A stretch of DNA of 19,668 bases, taken from NCBI GenBank assembly GCA_004375785.1, contig SOKM01000187.1, positions 1-19,668 on the forward strand. Direction: 5' to 3'. The stretch comes from Candidatus Cloacimonadota bacterium. GTDB lineage: Bacteria; Hydrothermota; E44-bin80. A program made the translations under genes and the position numbers. The notes beneath the pieces are model-generated. The model did no database searches, was not told the origin of the DNA, and saw only the letters and a program-made list of their open reading frames with translations. Of the stretch, positions 1 to 7,775 are shown in pieces (the stretch's first letter is position 1; each line of letters starts with the position of its first letter).

Positions 1-2
1 CT

Positions 3-323
3 GTGGAACCGAAGGAATCTCCATATATCTCTCAAGGGATTTTCCGTCCACATCGCATGATGGGTACTGCACCGGGATTTGTACCTGAAACACTTGATCG
101 CGAGGTTATTGATGAAATCTTGCTTGTTAGTGAAGCGGAAGCCTTTACAATGTGTCGTCAGATTGCGAAGAAAGAAGGCATATTAGTCGGTATTTCTTCA
201 GGTGCGGTAGCACATGCGGCGATCGAAGTTGCCAGGCGTTCTGAGAATTCAGGTAAGTTAATAATCTGTATTTTTGCTGACACAGGGCTTCAATACTTGA
301 GTGTTGATGGTCTATACGAATAA
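3..323 (+). CDS. cysK: Cysteine synthase, C-terminal part (5' end outside window)
   Basis: The reading frame is open at the left edge and encodes about 106 residues of a PLP-dependent cysteine synthase (O-acetylserine sulfhydrylase, fold type II), which makes cysteine from O-acetylserine and sulfide. Visible family motifs are the VEP-x-x-SP start, the PHRMMGTAPGFVPETLD segment (PHKIQGIGAGFVP in classical CysK) and GILVGISSGA, whose serine contacts the PLP ring nitrogen in characterised enzymes. The end, TGLQYLSVDGLYE, corresponds to the usual GERYLST-x-LF, so the C-terminus is natural. The lysine that binds PLP lies upstream of the window. GLQ in place of GER is a mild oddity. A related PLP enzyme such as a cystathionine beta-synthase core is possible but less likely. 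The first visible codon is a GTG for Val, not a start. Confidence 0.9.
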   Translation: MEPKESPYISQGIFRPHRMMGTAPGFVPETLDREVIDEILLVSEAEAFTMCRQIAKKEGILVGISSGAVAHAAIEVARRSENSGKLIICIFADTGLQYLSVDGLYE

Positions 324-345
324 TATTCTAATTGTGAAAGAGGAT

Positions 346-364
346 TTTTAGCCCCTAAAATTTA
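346..364 (+). terminator. Possible weak terminator after cysK
   Basis: TTTTAG, three bases, then CTAAAA forms a short perfect inverted repeat starting 22 bases after the cysK stop, followed by TTTA. The stem is AT-rich and only 6 bp, so it is a weak candidate. Its position directly before the next promoter is the main support. Confidence 0.25.
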
Positions 365-393
365 TTGACAAAGTCATCAGAAGGTGATATAAA
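365..393 (+). promoter_or_regulatory. Sigma-70-type promoter, TTGACA-17-TATAAA
   Basis: A perfect -35 box (TTGACA, 365-370) and a near-perfect -10 box (TATAAA, 388-393) are separated by 17 bases. Transcription would start near position 400, about 40 bases before the ATG of the 50-residue gene. The secreted repeat protein at 643 is probably read from the same promoter. Confidence 0.75.
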
Positions 394-439
394 GATATAC
401 GAAGATATTAAATATGATATTCTAAAGGAGGGAACTGTG

Positions 440-592
440 ATGACTGAAAAGAAAGAAAAATACTATGCAGTAAGCGTTGCAATAGATTCTGATAATGAGC
501 TATTCTTGATATTGCCCAATGGTGTCAGTGTTACAATAACTGCTAAACAGTTCTTGCAACTGAAAAAGTTGTTTGAAGAGAGTAGGAAGTGA
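440..592 (+). CDS. Small conserved-looking protein of unknown function, 50 aa
   Basis: A short gene preceded by a strong ribosome binding site (AAAGGAGGG, 424-432) and by the promoter at 365-393. ATG at 440 is chosen. A GTG directly before it (437) lies at the 5-base spacing common in this window, so a 51-residue product is equally possible. A longer in-frame reading upstream would start inside the -35 box and has no ribosome binding site. The product is soluble-looking, with no signal peptide or membrane segment: a lysine/glutamate-rich start, then a short beta-prone core (YYAVSVAIDS, ELFLILPNGVSVTI), then a helix-forming tail (AKQFLQLKKLFEESRK). I do not recognise the family. It lies 50 bases upstream of the secreted repeat protein and is probably cotranscribed with it. 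Confidence 0.6.
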   Translation: MTEKKEKYYAVSVAIDSDNELFLILPNGVSVTITAKQFLQLKKLFEESRK

Positions 593-642
593 GGAAGTAT
601 GTCTGGAAAGTGGTGAAAATAAAATAGTACAAAGGAGGTATC

Positions 643-2223
643 ATGAAGTATTTAAGCATTGTTTCTCTCATAGTCATAATTGCTTTATCCTCACTCTTTG
701 CTCAAGCTCCTGATACGCTGTGGACGAAGACATTTGGAGATAGTGGCCACGACTATGGCTATTCCGTCCAGCAAACCAGTGATGGTGGATATATCATCAC
801 AGGGAGTACGGATTCTTATGGCGCAGGCGCTGGCGATGTCTGGCTCATCAAGACTGATAGTGCTGGCAATACGAGTTGGGATAAGACTTTTGGGGGTAGT
901 GCCTCTGAATTAGGTTATTCTGTTAAGCAAACCACTGAGGGCGGATACATAATCGTGGGATATACAAACTCTTATGGTGCGGGCGATCAAGACATCTGGC
1001 TTGTTAAAACTGACAGTTTGGGGAATAAGACTTGGGACAAGACCTTTGGAGGTGCTAACGCTGAGGTAAGTGAATCTGTTCAACAGACTAATGATGGTGG
1101 TTATATCATTGCGGGACTGACCCAATCTTATGGTGCGGGTTCTTATGATGTCTGGCTAATCAAGACTGATAGCGCAGGAAATGAGCTTTGGAATAAAACC
1201 TTTGGTGACTCTGCAGCTGATCAGGGCCGTTCTGTTCAACAGACAAACGATGGTGGCTATATCATTGCGGGATTTACCAAATCTTATGGTGCTGGGATGA
1301 GTGACGTTTGGCTCATCAAGACCGATAGCACGGGAAATATGAATTGGGATCAAACCTTTGGCGGTACAAACGCTGATAATGCTTATTGTGTTCAGCAAAT
1401 TAGTAACAATTGCTATACTATCTCAGGTTTCACAGAATCTTATGGCGCAGGCAATGAAGATGTCTGGCTGATTAAAACGGATACTGTAGGCAATGAACTT
1501 TGGAATAAGACCCTTGGCGGTACTGAAGGTGAGAGAGGTTATTCTATTCAGCAGACCAATAATGGTGGTTATATCATTGTGGGAACGACTAGCTCTTATG
1601 GCTCAGGGGGCAATGATATTTGGCTCATCAAAACTACCTTTGAGGATATAATACCACCGGTCATAGATTCAACAACAATATGGAATGATACAAGTTATGC
1701 AGGCCCTTTCCCTGTTTATACAAAAGTAACAGACAACATAGAAGTTGGCAGTGTCCTGCTCTATTTTAAGCGAATGGAAGATCCTTCATGGTTTTCAACC
1801 CAAATGCTGGAGGGAGGAAACAACTGGTACTATGAAGAAATCCCTGAAGCTTTTCTCGTAAATGACACAGTAAAATACTATATCTTTGCGTCAGACACAG
1901 CCCAACCCCCCAATGAAACGACCGATCCTCCAGGAGCACCTGCAAATTACTATTCATTCATAGCAAATATGGTCGGAATTGAAGAATGCCAAAACCCTAA
2001 ACAAGCTTTGAAAAACATAAGGATCTTTCCGAATCCCTTCATGAATATACTAAAAATCGAAGGCTGTTCGGAAGCGAAAATTTATGATATTTCTGGAAGG
2101 TTTGTTGCTGAAGTCGAAAATAGTTGGGATGGGAAGAATGATAAGGAACAGGAAGCAAAACCGGGCATTTACTTCCTGAAAGCCAAAGGATTGGATGTTA
2201 GAAAAGTGATTAAGTTGAAGTAG
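643..2223 (+). CDS. Secreted repeat protein with C-terminal T9SS-type sorting domain
   Basis: A 526-residue exported protein. Residues 1-22 are a signal peptide (hydrophobic core, cleavage expected around SLFAQA). Residues 26-336 hold six repeats of about 52 residues, each with a TFGG/TFGD motif, a DGGYII segment, a SYGAG turn and a VWLIKTD strand, the pattern of surface beta-propeller-like proteins common in FCB and candidate-phylum genomes. An Ig-like region follows at about 337-445 (PPVIDSTT to YYSFIAN). The last ~70 residues (FPNPF, then KIYDISGRFV, then PGIYFLKA and a basic KVIKLK end) match the type A sorting domain used by type IX secretion. The ribosome binding site AAAGGAGGT lies 3 bases from ATG. 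The likely role is a cell-surface or released protein; its ligand is unknown. Confidence 0.85.
   Translation: MKYLSIVSLIVIIALSSLFAQAPDTLWTKTFGDSGHDYGYSVQQTSDGGYIITGSTDSYGAGAGDVWLIKTDSAGNTSWDKTFGGSASELGYSVKQTTEGGYIIVGYTNSYGAGDQDIWLVKTDSLGNKTWDKTFGGANAEVSESVQQTNDGGYIIAGLTQSYGAGSYDVWLIKTDSAGNELWNKTFGDSAADQGRSVQQTNDGGYIIAGFTKSYGAGMSDVWLIKTDSTGNMNWDQTFGGTNADNAYCVQQISNNCYTISGFTESYGAGNEDVWLIKTDTVGNELWNKTLGGTEGERGYSIQQTNNGGYIIVGTTSSYGSGGNDIWLIKTTFEDIIPPVIDSTTIWNDTSYAGPFPVYTKVTDNIEVGSVLLYFKRMEDPSWFSTQMLEGGNNWYYEEIPEAFLVNDTVKYYIFASDTAQPPNETTDPPGAPANYYSFIANMVGIEECQNPKQALKNIRIFPNPFMNILKIEGCSEAKIYDISGRFVAEVENSWDGKNDKEQEAKPGIYFLKAKGLDVRKVIKLK
718..1650 (+). repeat. Six in-frame tandem repeats of about 156 bp (52 residues)
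   Basis: The repeats are recognisable in both DNA and protein: a gatggtggatatatcatc-like block and a tctggctcatcaag-like block recur every ~156 bases. Most change is in the first half of each unit. Repeat 5 is the most diverged (SNNCYTISG in place of xDGGYIIxG). The first unit is one residue shorter than the others. Confidence 0.85.
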
Positions 2224-2301
2224 TTTCTCTTGAATCTCTAAAAAGAGAGGAGGTGAAGAGCAATTTCTTTATTCACAAAAAAACGGAAGAAAGGAGAAAA
2301 G

Positions 2302-2991
2302 ATGAAAAACCTAAATAAAATATTTGTAGCAATAATTCTTATTATATTTTTATCTATTGTTAACTCTTTCGGCTACAATGATGCAAATATATGGAGATAC
2401 CATTCTGGTAGCGAAACAGATATCTATACTGTTCCAGGAGGGCAAGAGTTCTGGTTATATGGGATAATCTATTCAGGTAATTCAAGGTCAGACTTTAAAG
2501 TAGATGGAAATTTCTTTTGTAGACTTCTTCTAGGGAGTACACCTTATCCATTTGGGGTATTCTCGCATCGTTTTGACCCCCCTATAAAGTTCACAAACGG
2601 AACAATATTCTCTGCGTACACTGAACCAAGCTGTCACTTTACAATATATGGATACGAAGGTACATCCAATCCTTCGGCGAAGGAAGAAGGACAGAAAGAC
2701 CATTGGAATACTCCAGCATCTAACCCCCCCGTGAAAGTGCAGCCTGTTCCTTTCTCAGATTACACTTCCATCAAATATCATGTTCCTAAAAAAGAAAAGG
2801 TTTCCATCAGAATATTCGATGAGGCAGGAAGATTAGTTAGAACCCTTATAAGTGATAAACTGGATAAAGGTTCATATACAGCACGTTGGAACGGTAAGGA
2901 TTTAAAAGGGAAGAAAGTTGCAAGCGGTTCATACTTCTGTGTAGTAAAAACAAATGGAACAAGCAAGACTAAACTGATTCATATCAAATAA
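2302..2991 (+). CDS. Secreted protein with FlgD/T9SS-like C-terminal domain
   Basis: A 229-residue protein with an N-terminal signal peptide (residues 1-24, KNLNKIFVAIILIIFLSIV core, cleavage near NSFG). Residues 25-130 form a unique beta-rich domain (GSETDIYTVPGGQEFWLYG) that I do not recognise. The last ~85 residues are a FlgD-Ig-like / T9SS-type sorting domain: PVPFSDYTSIKYHVPKK, VSIRIFDEAGRLVRTL, the ARWNGKDLKGKKVASGSYF turn and strand, and a terminal KTKLIHIK. The ribosome binding site AAAGGAG lies 5 bases from ATG. It follows the repeat protein by 78 bases on the same strand and carries a related C-terminal signal, so both are probably exported by the same machinery. The PorV-like gene on the minus strand would fit such a system. 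Confidence 0.8.
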   Translation: MKNLNKIFVAIILIIFLSIVNSFGYNDANIWRYHSGSETDIYTVPGGQEFWLYGIIYSGNSRSDFKVDGNFFCRLLLGSTPYPFGVFSHRFDPPIKFTNGTIFSAYTEPSCHFTIYGYEGTSNPSAKEEGQKDHWNTPASNPPVKVQPVPFSDYTSIKYHVPKKEKVSIRIFDEAGRLVRTLISDKLDKGSYTARWNGKDLKGKKVASGSYFCVVKTNGTSKTKLIHIK

Positions 2992-3188
2992 TTCCAAGGT
3001 AGTTACCAAAAAGATATTGTTTAACTGTCTTATTCCAAGGGCTGTTTTTTCATTCTGCAATGAAAATTTCAGGTGTCCAAATAGTATCCATAATATAGCA
3101 AAATAAAAGCATTTATATAATTTTCTAAAATTTCCTTGACATTTACTGTGTCTTGTTTCAGCATCGATTGGACAAATGGGGGTAAAAT

Positions 3189-3317
3189 TTAATAGACACA
3201 TTTAAGGGTTGTGCTTATTGGAAATAGAACTGAGAAAAAAAGATTGACATTAAAGAGGAAAAAGTGGTATAATTTAGGAGTGAAGCAGAGTGGTACAACC
3301 TGAGAAGTGTCTATTAA
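3189..3317. mobile_element. Possible 129-bp element with terminal inverted repeats (MITE-like)
   Basis: Within the 397-base gap 2992-3388 the sequence TTAATAGACAC (3189-3199) recurs exactly inverted as GTGTCTATTAA (3307-3317). The match continues inward after a few mismatches (GGTTGT in both arms), giving imperfect ends of about 25 bases. There is no coding capacity inside. The inside carries a perfect promoter that points out of the element. No clear target-site duplication is visible beyond the A/T-rich flanks. The rest of the gap holds nothing else I can recognise. Confidence 0.4.
3244..3273 (+). promoter_or_regulatory. Perfect consensus promoter TTGACA-18-TATAAT
   Basis: Exact -35 (TTGACA, 3244-3249) and -10 (TATAAT, 3268-3273) boxes separated by 18 bases. 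The start of transcription would be near 3280, giving a leader of about 110 bases for the gene at 3389. It lies within the inverted-repeat element. Confidence 0.75.
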
Positions 3318-3388
3318 AAAAATTACAAATGTGCCCCATTTTCCTGAAACATAACAATTCGTCGTAGATAAAAACTGAGGAGGTTTCC

Positions 3389-4204
3389 ATGATTCTGAAG
3401 GATTTTTTCAGCTCTCTTAGTTGGGAAACAATACTGAGCGCGACATGGTCAAGCAATTATTACTTATTGCAGATTTTATGTGCCCTTTTTGCATTATTAA
3501 TCACTGTGAATCGATCAAAGGTAGTAAGGGGTGTACTCTTCGTAATTTTTGTGCCCATTGCGTTCTTTTCAGTAGTTTTTCAATATATTGAAAGTGAAAC
3601 CATAAAGAAAGAGAGGGAAATGGATCGTAATCAAATTAAGGAACTAACCGACAATGTCAAGGAACTTACTATCATCAAAAAAGAATATTTGAAAACATTC
3701 GCTGAGTCACCCAAAAAGCAACTTAGAAAATCAAGGGCTGACAATAAAGGTGAACCGAAAATAATTACAGATACACTCTCAATTAAAATGATTAATATAC
3801 ACAACGATTCACTATTCCTGTGGGCATTTAATATTAGGGATGAAATAAATAAAAACGAACCTGTTTATATTCTGCACGATGGTAATGCTTTGGGAAATAC
3901 TCATAATCCAATTGACCGATTTGACAAACTTGACTTATTGAACACGGAAAGTGGCAAATACTATGTCATTCCTCTTCAAAAATTAATGAATCGGGTACCA
4001 ATATCCTGCCATAAAAATATCAAGGGAGTTGAAGTAACAGGAAGGTTTTTCACCTACGGATCCATTAAAAAAGGTGGCAGATTTCCCGACTCATTCGCCT
4101 ATCTGATTTCAGCAGAAGACCAGTATAATCCCTTCCTTCATAAAGAAAGCAATGGCATTGAAATATTCATTGTCTTGCAGGAATCTGTCCATTATACAAA
4201 CTGA
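3389..4204 (+). CDS. Membrane-anchored coiled-coil protein of unknown function
   Basis: A 271-residue protein with a strong ribosome binding site (GAGGAGGT, spacing about 5). Two hydrophobic segments lie near the N-terminus (about residues 25-39, LLQILCALFALLITV, and 47-65, VLFVIFVPIAFFSVVFQYI). They are followed by a charged heptad-like coiled coil (about 70-105, KKEREMDRNQIKELTDNVKE) and a soluble C-terminal domain of ~150 residues with mixed strands (SIKMINIHNDSLFLWAFNIR, VYILHDGNALG, GVEVTGRFFTYG). I do not recognise the C-terminal domain. The layout, two membrane helices, then a coiled-coil stalk, then a globular domain, suggests a sensor or anchoring role, but that is inference. It stands alone, next to the truncated yifB gene and the inverted-repeat element, in what looks like a rearranged stretch. 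Confidence 0.6.
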   Translation: MILKDFFSSLSWETILSATWSSNYYLLQILCALFALLITVNRSKVVRGVLFVIFVPIAFFSVVFQYIESETIKKEREMDRNQIKELTDNVKELTIIKKEYLKTFAESPKKQLRKSRADNKGEPKIITDTLSIKMINIHNDSLFLWAFNIRDEINKNEPVYILHDGNALGNTHNPIDRFDKLDLLNTESGKYYVIPLQKLMNRVPISCHKNIKGVEVTGRFFTYGSIKKGGRFPDSFAYLISAEDQYNPFLHKESNGIEIFIVLQESVHYTN

Positions 4205-4441
4205 CAACTGGAAAAAGGCGTGTTATTAGATTGCGAATCAGGTGCGACATTTTTTGTGCCACCTGGTCAATAAATAGAGAGAAATACAGGGAAATGAAAA
4301 TGGACACTAAGCTATTATGGCATTTGGTATTACGTTGAAATATATAAACTTACGAAAATGCTTTGAATGGATTCGTAGTCCATTGCTCTATTTACTATAC
4401 AATTTACAGTATTCTCTCATGTGTGATTTCCATAACTTCTT

Positions 4442-5539
4442 TTAATTATTAACTTGGCTTTTTGGAAGAAAGTCCACGCAACCACAGGGGTTCATTGCTG
4501 CGACGAGCATAAATCTACAGGGAAAGGTGAGTGCTATTGCAGCACGTGATATTGTTACCTGACCATCCTCAAGAGGCTGGCGCATAACTTCAAGCACCCT
4601 TCTGTTAAACTCAGGCAGTTCATCGAGAAATAGCACACCGTTATGTGAAAGGCTTACCTCACCCGGTCTTGGCGGTCTTCCTCCTCCTATGAGACCTGCG
4701 TCCGATATGGTATGATGTGGTGACCTGAATGGTCTTATCCCAATAAGTGCCATTTCTGGTGGCATAAGACCGCAAACACTGTGAATCTTTGTCGTTTCAA
4801 GCGCCTCTTCAATACTCAATCTTGGAAGGATAGTCGGCAATCTCTTTGCAAGCATAGTCTTTCCCGAACCTGGAGAACCTATCATTAAAACATTATGCCC
4901 ACCTGCTGCAGCTACTTCAAGAGCCCTTTTACCATGTGCCTGTCCCTTTACTTCCTGGAAGCCCATTCCATAGAGAGAAACCCTGTCGAATATCTCATTC
5001 ACATCAACGGTGTATGGTTCAATCTCAAGCTCATTGTTCAGATGACGGACAGCTTCACTTAGATTTTTTATCGGTATAACCTCTATTCCTTCAACAATTG
5101 CTGCCTCTGCTGCGTTCTGTTCTGGAACAAGAAGTCTTCTTAAACCATTTTCTTTTACTGCGAGTGCGATGGGAAGTACACCTTTTACCGGTCTTAATGT
5201 GCCGAGAAGAGAGAGTTCACCAAGCACTCCTGTATCCTCAAGTCTTTGAGGATTTATCTGCCCTGTAGCTGCAAGGATGCTTACTGCGATAGGCAGGTCA
5301 AATGCAGTACCTTCTTTTTGAATATCTGCTGGAGCCAGGTTTATGGTAATCCTTCTTGGAGGGAAGGAAAAGCCCATATTCTTCACAACGGTCTCTACTC
5401 TTTCTCTCGATTCCTTTACTGCACCTTTAGGAAGCCCTACGATACTGAAACTTGGTATACCCCTTGATACGTCCGTCTCTACATCAACTATATAGGCATC
5501 TATACCAAGCACAGCAGAAGACCTTACCCTCGAAATCAT
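4442..5539 (-). pseudogene. yifB: Truncated YifB/ComM-family AAA+ ATPase (Mg-chelatase-like)
   Basis: Residues 1-352 are a clear YifB/ComM protein. It has an N-terminal ChlI-like fold (VRSSAVLGIDAYIVDVE, ESRERV, RRITINLAPAD), Walker A GSPGSGKT (221-228), Walker B LFLDELPE (303-310) and the sensor-1 motif AAMNPC (347-352). ComM is a hexameric helicase that helps integrate DNA during natural transformation. The family runs to about 500 residues. Here the frame stops after 365, with GCVDFLPKSQVNN replacing the usual PCG and the DRIDL arginine-finger and C-terminal domains. None of the three frames downstream (4205-4441) restores the missing part, so the break near 4480 is a deletion or insertion junction, not a simple frameshift. 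It is probably non-functional. A possible inverted repeat at 4366-4384 lies downstream. Confidence 0.85.
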
Positions 5540-5725
5540 ACCTCGACCTTCCTTTCTTCTTTACAATGAACAATTAAACCACAGAGTTAACAGAGATTCT
5601 TTTTATTTTTCATTTTTTAATTCTTGTTAGTGTTGTTTTTAAATCAACAGGGTTCATAAGAGATGAGATTTGGAAATTGAGATAATGTTATTTTTTTATT
5701 TAGTTTTCTTCGCATAATGGGGGGC

Positions 5726-5754
5726 ATTATATAGATGATGCTAAAGGATGTCAA
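5726..5754 (-). promoter_or_regulatory. Perfect consensus promoter TTGACA-17-TATAAT (reads toward yifB)
   Basis: On the minus strand TTGACA (5754-5749) and TATAAT (5731-5726) are separated by 17 bases. The transcript would start near 5719 and have a leader of about 180 bases before the yifB start. The leader contains a diverged copy of the AACAGGG-type repeat. Confidence 0.7.
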
Positions 5755-5887
5755 GCAAAAAAATCTGGTTTCAGACTTTGATTAATTTTTGACAGGGTTG
5801 TAAAATTTTTTGTGTAAAAAACTATATACTCAAACTCTGTCTTCTTGCATCAAGGGAGAGGGAAAATGAGTGAAGTAAATCTCTCAT

Positions 5888-6011
5888 AGGAGATTGCTTC
5901 GCATAAGCAAGAGCAAGTCCCGTGTAATAGAAAATGTTTTGTGCGTAATGGTATTACACAGGGCAAGAAGAGGCATTCGCAATGGCAAACTAACGCAGGC
6001 TAAAACCTGCG
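5888..6011. repeat. Cluster of intergenic palindromes
   Basis: Three inverted repeats lie side by side: TTGCTT/AAGCAA (5894-5910), a long one with arms of about 11 bases (CCCGTGTAATA and TATTACACAGGG, about 5919-5963), and CGCAGG-CTAAAA-CCTGCG (5994-6011). The last is followed by ACTACCG and closely resembles the CGCCTGCGGCTACCGG sequence at 12504-12519, so these are members of one repeat family. It lies directly downstream of a minus-strand gene end. Without a clear T-run I do not call it a terminator. Confidence 0.55.
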
Positions 6012-6073
6012 ACTACCGAACATCGATAAAGTAACTCTCAATGACACACCGTCTACATTTTATGTCCTTCGCT

Positions 6074-6904
6074 TTATTCTTCGTAAAGCATAAGTGTATC
6101 CAAAATGCGGTGTGCGCTTGATCGATTTAAATACTCATTGTACTCCCATGCTATCCTTTGGGCATGATACCTGTTCCCTATATAGTATCGCCGAAAAAGA
6201 AAATAGTAGACGACAAACGCGTTTTCATAATCCGCCTTTATTATTTTGTATATAATAGAGCTACCGAGTCCGCCATTAAGAACCATAGCATTCAGCCCGT
6301 TTTTCCAGTCACCTGCATAAACCTGTCCTGTGCCGGGGAAAAAGGTTGAAAGCCACTTTGATAAGGTGGGGGATTTGTATTTTAATTTCTGTGCATCTGC
6401 GAGCAAAGAATCTATTTGTGATTGAAATTCTGGATTTTCCTGGAGATATTCCTGAAATGCATCTCTTGCAGATTTCCATCTAAATCTGTATAGATAAACT
6501 ATTCCCTGAAGAAATGATGCCTTCTGTTTGATGACAGGGTTGTTAGTGCTCGATTTAACCCTTAGGAGCAGAATTTCTGCTCTACTATAATTTCCATTTG
6601 CAATAAATGTAACTGCTAATGCCAATTCTTTTTCATTTCTAATGCTGTCATTGGGGGCAGTATGGATAGAGTGACGAAATGCATCTATAGATTTTGTCCA
6701 ATTCCTTTCATTCCTATAGGCTAAGGCAATCTTATAATAAGCGTGACTTACTCTCTCGCTTGAAGGATTAAAAAAAATAAACCGTTTATATTCGGTTATT
6801 GCCTCTTCATAGTATCCTGCATCAAAGAAACCGTTGGCGTAATTTAAGGCAATATCTTCACTTGATGCAAAAAGTATATTAACCAGGCTAATCCAGATTA
6901 ACAT
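6074..6904 (-). CDS. TPR protein with C-terminal P-G-T-G-Q membrane domain (second copy)
   Basis: A 276-residue protein with an N-terminal signal peptide (MLIWISLVNILFASSED). Residues 20-165 contain helical TPR-like repeats (ALNYANGFFDAGYYEEAITEYKRF, YYKIALAYRNERNWTKSIDAFR). From about 190 on there is a motif FFPGTGQVYAGDWKNGLNAM followed by a membrane-prone stretch. This resembles the DUF5683-type 'PGxGQxY' domain, a tentative assignment made by eye. It is a shorter relative of the gene just upstream, which it overlaps by 17 bases, so the two are translationally coupled. It is probably a periplasmic, membrane-anchored scaffold in the LolA/YidD operon; its partner is unknown. Confidence 0.7.
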   Translation of the reverse strand: MLIWISLVNILFASSEDIALNYANGFFDAGYYEEAITEYKRFIFFNPSSERVSHAYYKIALAYRNERNWTKSIDAFRHSIHTAPNDSIRNEKELALAVTFIANGNYSRAEILLLRVKSSTNNPVIKQKASFLQGIVYLYRFRWKSARDAFQEYLQENPEFQSQIDSLLADAQKLKYKSPTLSKWLSTFFPGTGQVYAGDWKNGLNAMVLNGGLGSSIIYKIIKADYENAFVVYYFLFRRYYIGNRYHAQRIAWEYNEYLNRSSAHRILDTLMLYEE

Positions 6905-7772
6905 TTATAAAGACCTTTATTTTACCCAGATGTTTTTCTTCCTTTTCTACATTGTAAATTTCTGCTGCCACAACAGAACCATAGATGTTACCCAAATAGA
7001 ATATTCCACCTATAACGCCAAAAATCCAGCCCTTTACCGAGTGCATCCCATCTTCGTGGAAGCCATCGTATGTCTGCCAACCGAAGACTGCCGTGGTAAA
7101 GAGGGATTGAAATCCATCAAAAGGGCGGTTGCAGTATAGTTTACCAGTACCTGGAATTACAGTTGAAAATAAACCTGCGAGAACCTTGTTCTTACGGGGT
7201 AATTGCTGCCCCTCATTTGCAAGGTTTGCTAACTGAATAGTGAAAGGGTCAGTGTTTTTATTTGCATTAAGAAGATGGATTGCGTTGTCCCATTCTTTCT
7301 GTTGAATGTAATTGATCGCTTTCAGTTGATTAAGACGCAACTTAATATCATTCTGATCAACAGCCGAAACATAAGAATTCAAAAATATAGTGGATTCTTC
7401 AAATTTATTCATTAAAAAGTAACATAATCCAATCTGATAATGGGAGTGATATAATAATTTACTCTGTTCATAATTATCAACAATCTTTTGAAAATATTCT
7501 ATTGCTTTATCATAATGTCCACTGAAACGGTAACACCGACCTATTTTATAAAAAACAGAATCTGTATTAGGAGGCGATGAATTAAAGGCAAAGAGATAAC
7601 GTTGAAATTCACCAGCTGCCCGCAGATAATCACCTTCATTGTAAAGATTATCCGCAAAACGATAGATATTTTGATGTTTGAAATAGTCAATGTCCAAACT
7701 GCCTGCATTAAGCGCACTCTGCATTAATAAATAAAAAAATATCATGAGAGTATTTGGTTTAAGGTATTTCAT
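6888..7772 (-). CDS. TPR protein with C-terminal P-G-T-G-K membrane domain (first copy)
   Basis: A 294-residue exported protein. Signal peptide at 1-24 (NTLMIFFYLLMQSALNAG). TPR-like helices at about 35-190 (YRFADNLYNEGDYLRAAGEF, FYKIGRCYRFSGHYDKAIEY, HYQIGLCYFLMNKFEESTIF). The C-terminal part contains VIPGTGKLYCNRPFDGFQ and a glycine-rich hydrophobic segment (WIFGVIGGIFYLGNIYGSVV), as in the DUF5683-like domain of its neighbour. It begins 3 bases after the YidD stop codon. Order and architecture shared with the next gene point to an old duplication. Role unknown; probably an envelope-assembly or scaffold protein. Confidence 0.7.
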   Translation of the reverse strand: MKYLKPNTLMIFFYLLMQSALNAGSLDIDYFKHQNIYRFADNLYNEGDYLRAAGEFQRYLFAFNSSPPNTDSVFYKIGRCYRFSGHYDKAIEYFQKIVDNYEQSKLLYHSHYQIGLCYFLMNKFEESTIFLNSYVSAVDQNDIKLRLNQLKAINYIQQKEWDNAIHLLNANKNTDPFTIQLANLANEGQQLPRKNKVLAGLFSTVIPGTGKLYCNRPFDGFQSLFTTAVFGWQTYDGFHEDGMHSVKGWIFGVIGGIFYLGNIYGSVVAAEIYNVEKEEKHLGKIKVFINVNLD

Positions 7773-7775
7773 TAT

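Larger units (their letters stand above)
5540..6073. other. Non-coding gap with promoter and structured repeats
   Basis: No convincing gene is present. From left to right it holds the 5' leader of the yifB remnant, a diverged copy of the 25-base orphan repeat (about 5646-5665), a perfect minus-strand promoter (5726-5754), and a cluster of inverted repeats (5888-6011) downstream of the TPR gene that ends at 6074. Confidence 0.6.

Noticed and set aside
910..1398. Minus-strand open frames opposite the repeat protein
   Set aside because: They arise from the periodic repeats of the plus-strand gene and have no ribosome binding sites.
2253..2318. Possible short leader peptide starting at GTG after GAGAGGAG, overlapping the gene at 2302
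   Set aside because: The ribosome-binding sequence is almost on top of the GTG, the frame is only about 21 codons and nothing supports translation. An in-frame ATT start at 2263 for the downstream gene was also considered and dropped in favour of the ATG with its own AAAGGAG.
4239..4267. Hairpin CAGGTG...CACCTG after the gene at 3389
   Set aside because: There is an internal mismatch and no T-run follows, so it cannot be called a terminator.
4360..4390. tRNA-like anticodon arm (AATGGA-CTACGAA-TCCATT on the minus strand, anticodon ACG)
   Set aside because: The stem and 7-base loop fit tRNA-Arg, and AGAGC precedes it, but there is no D-stem 5' half, T-arm (GTTCGAATC) or acceptor stem. A chance inverted repeat is more likely than a gene fragment.
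5789..5830. Plus-strand promoter TTGACA with TATACT downstream
   Set aside because: The spacing is about 30 bases and no plus-strand gene follows.
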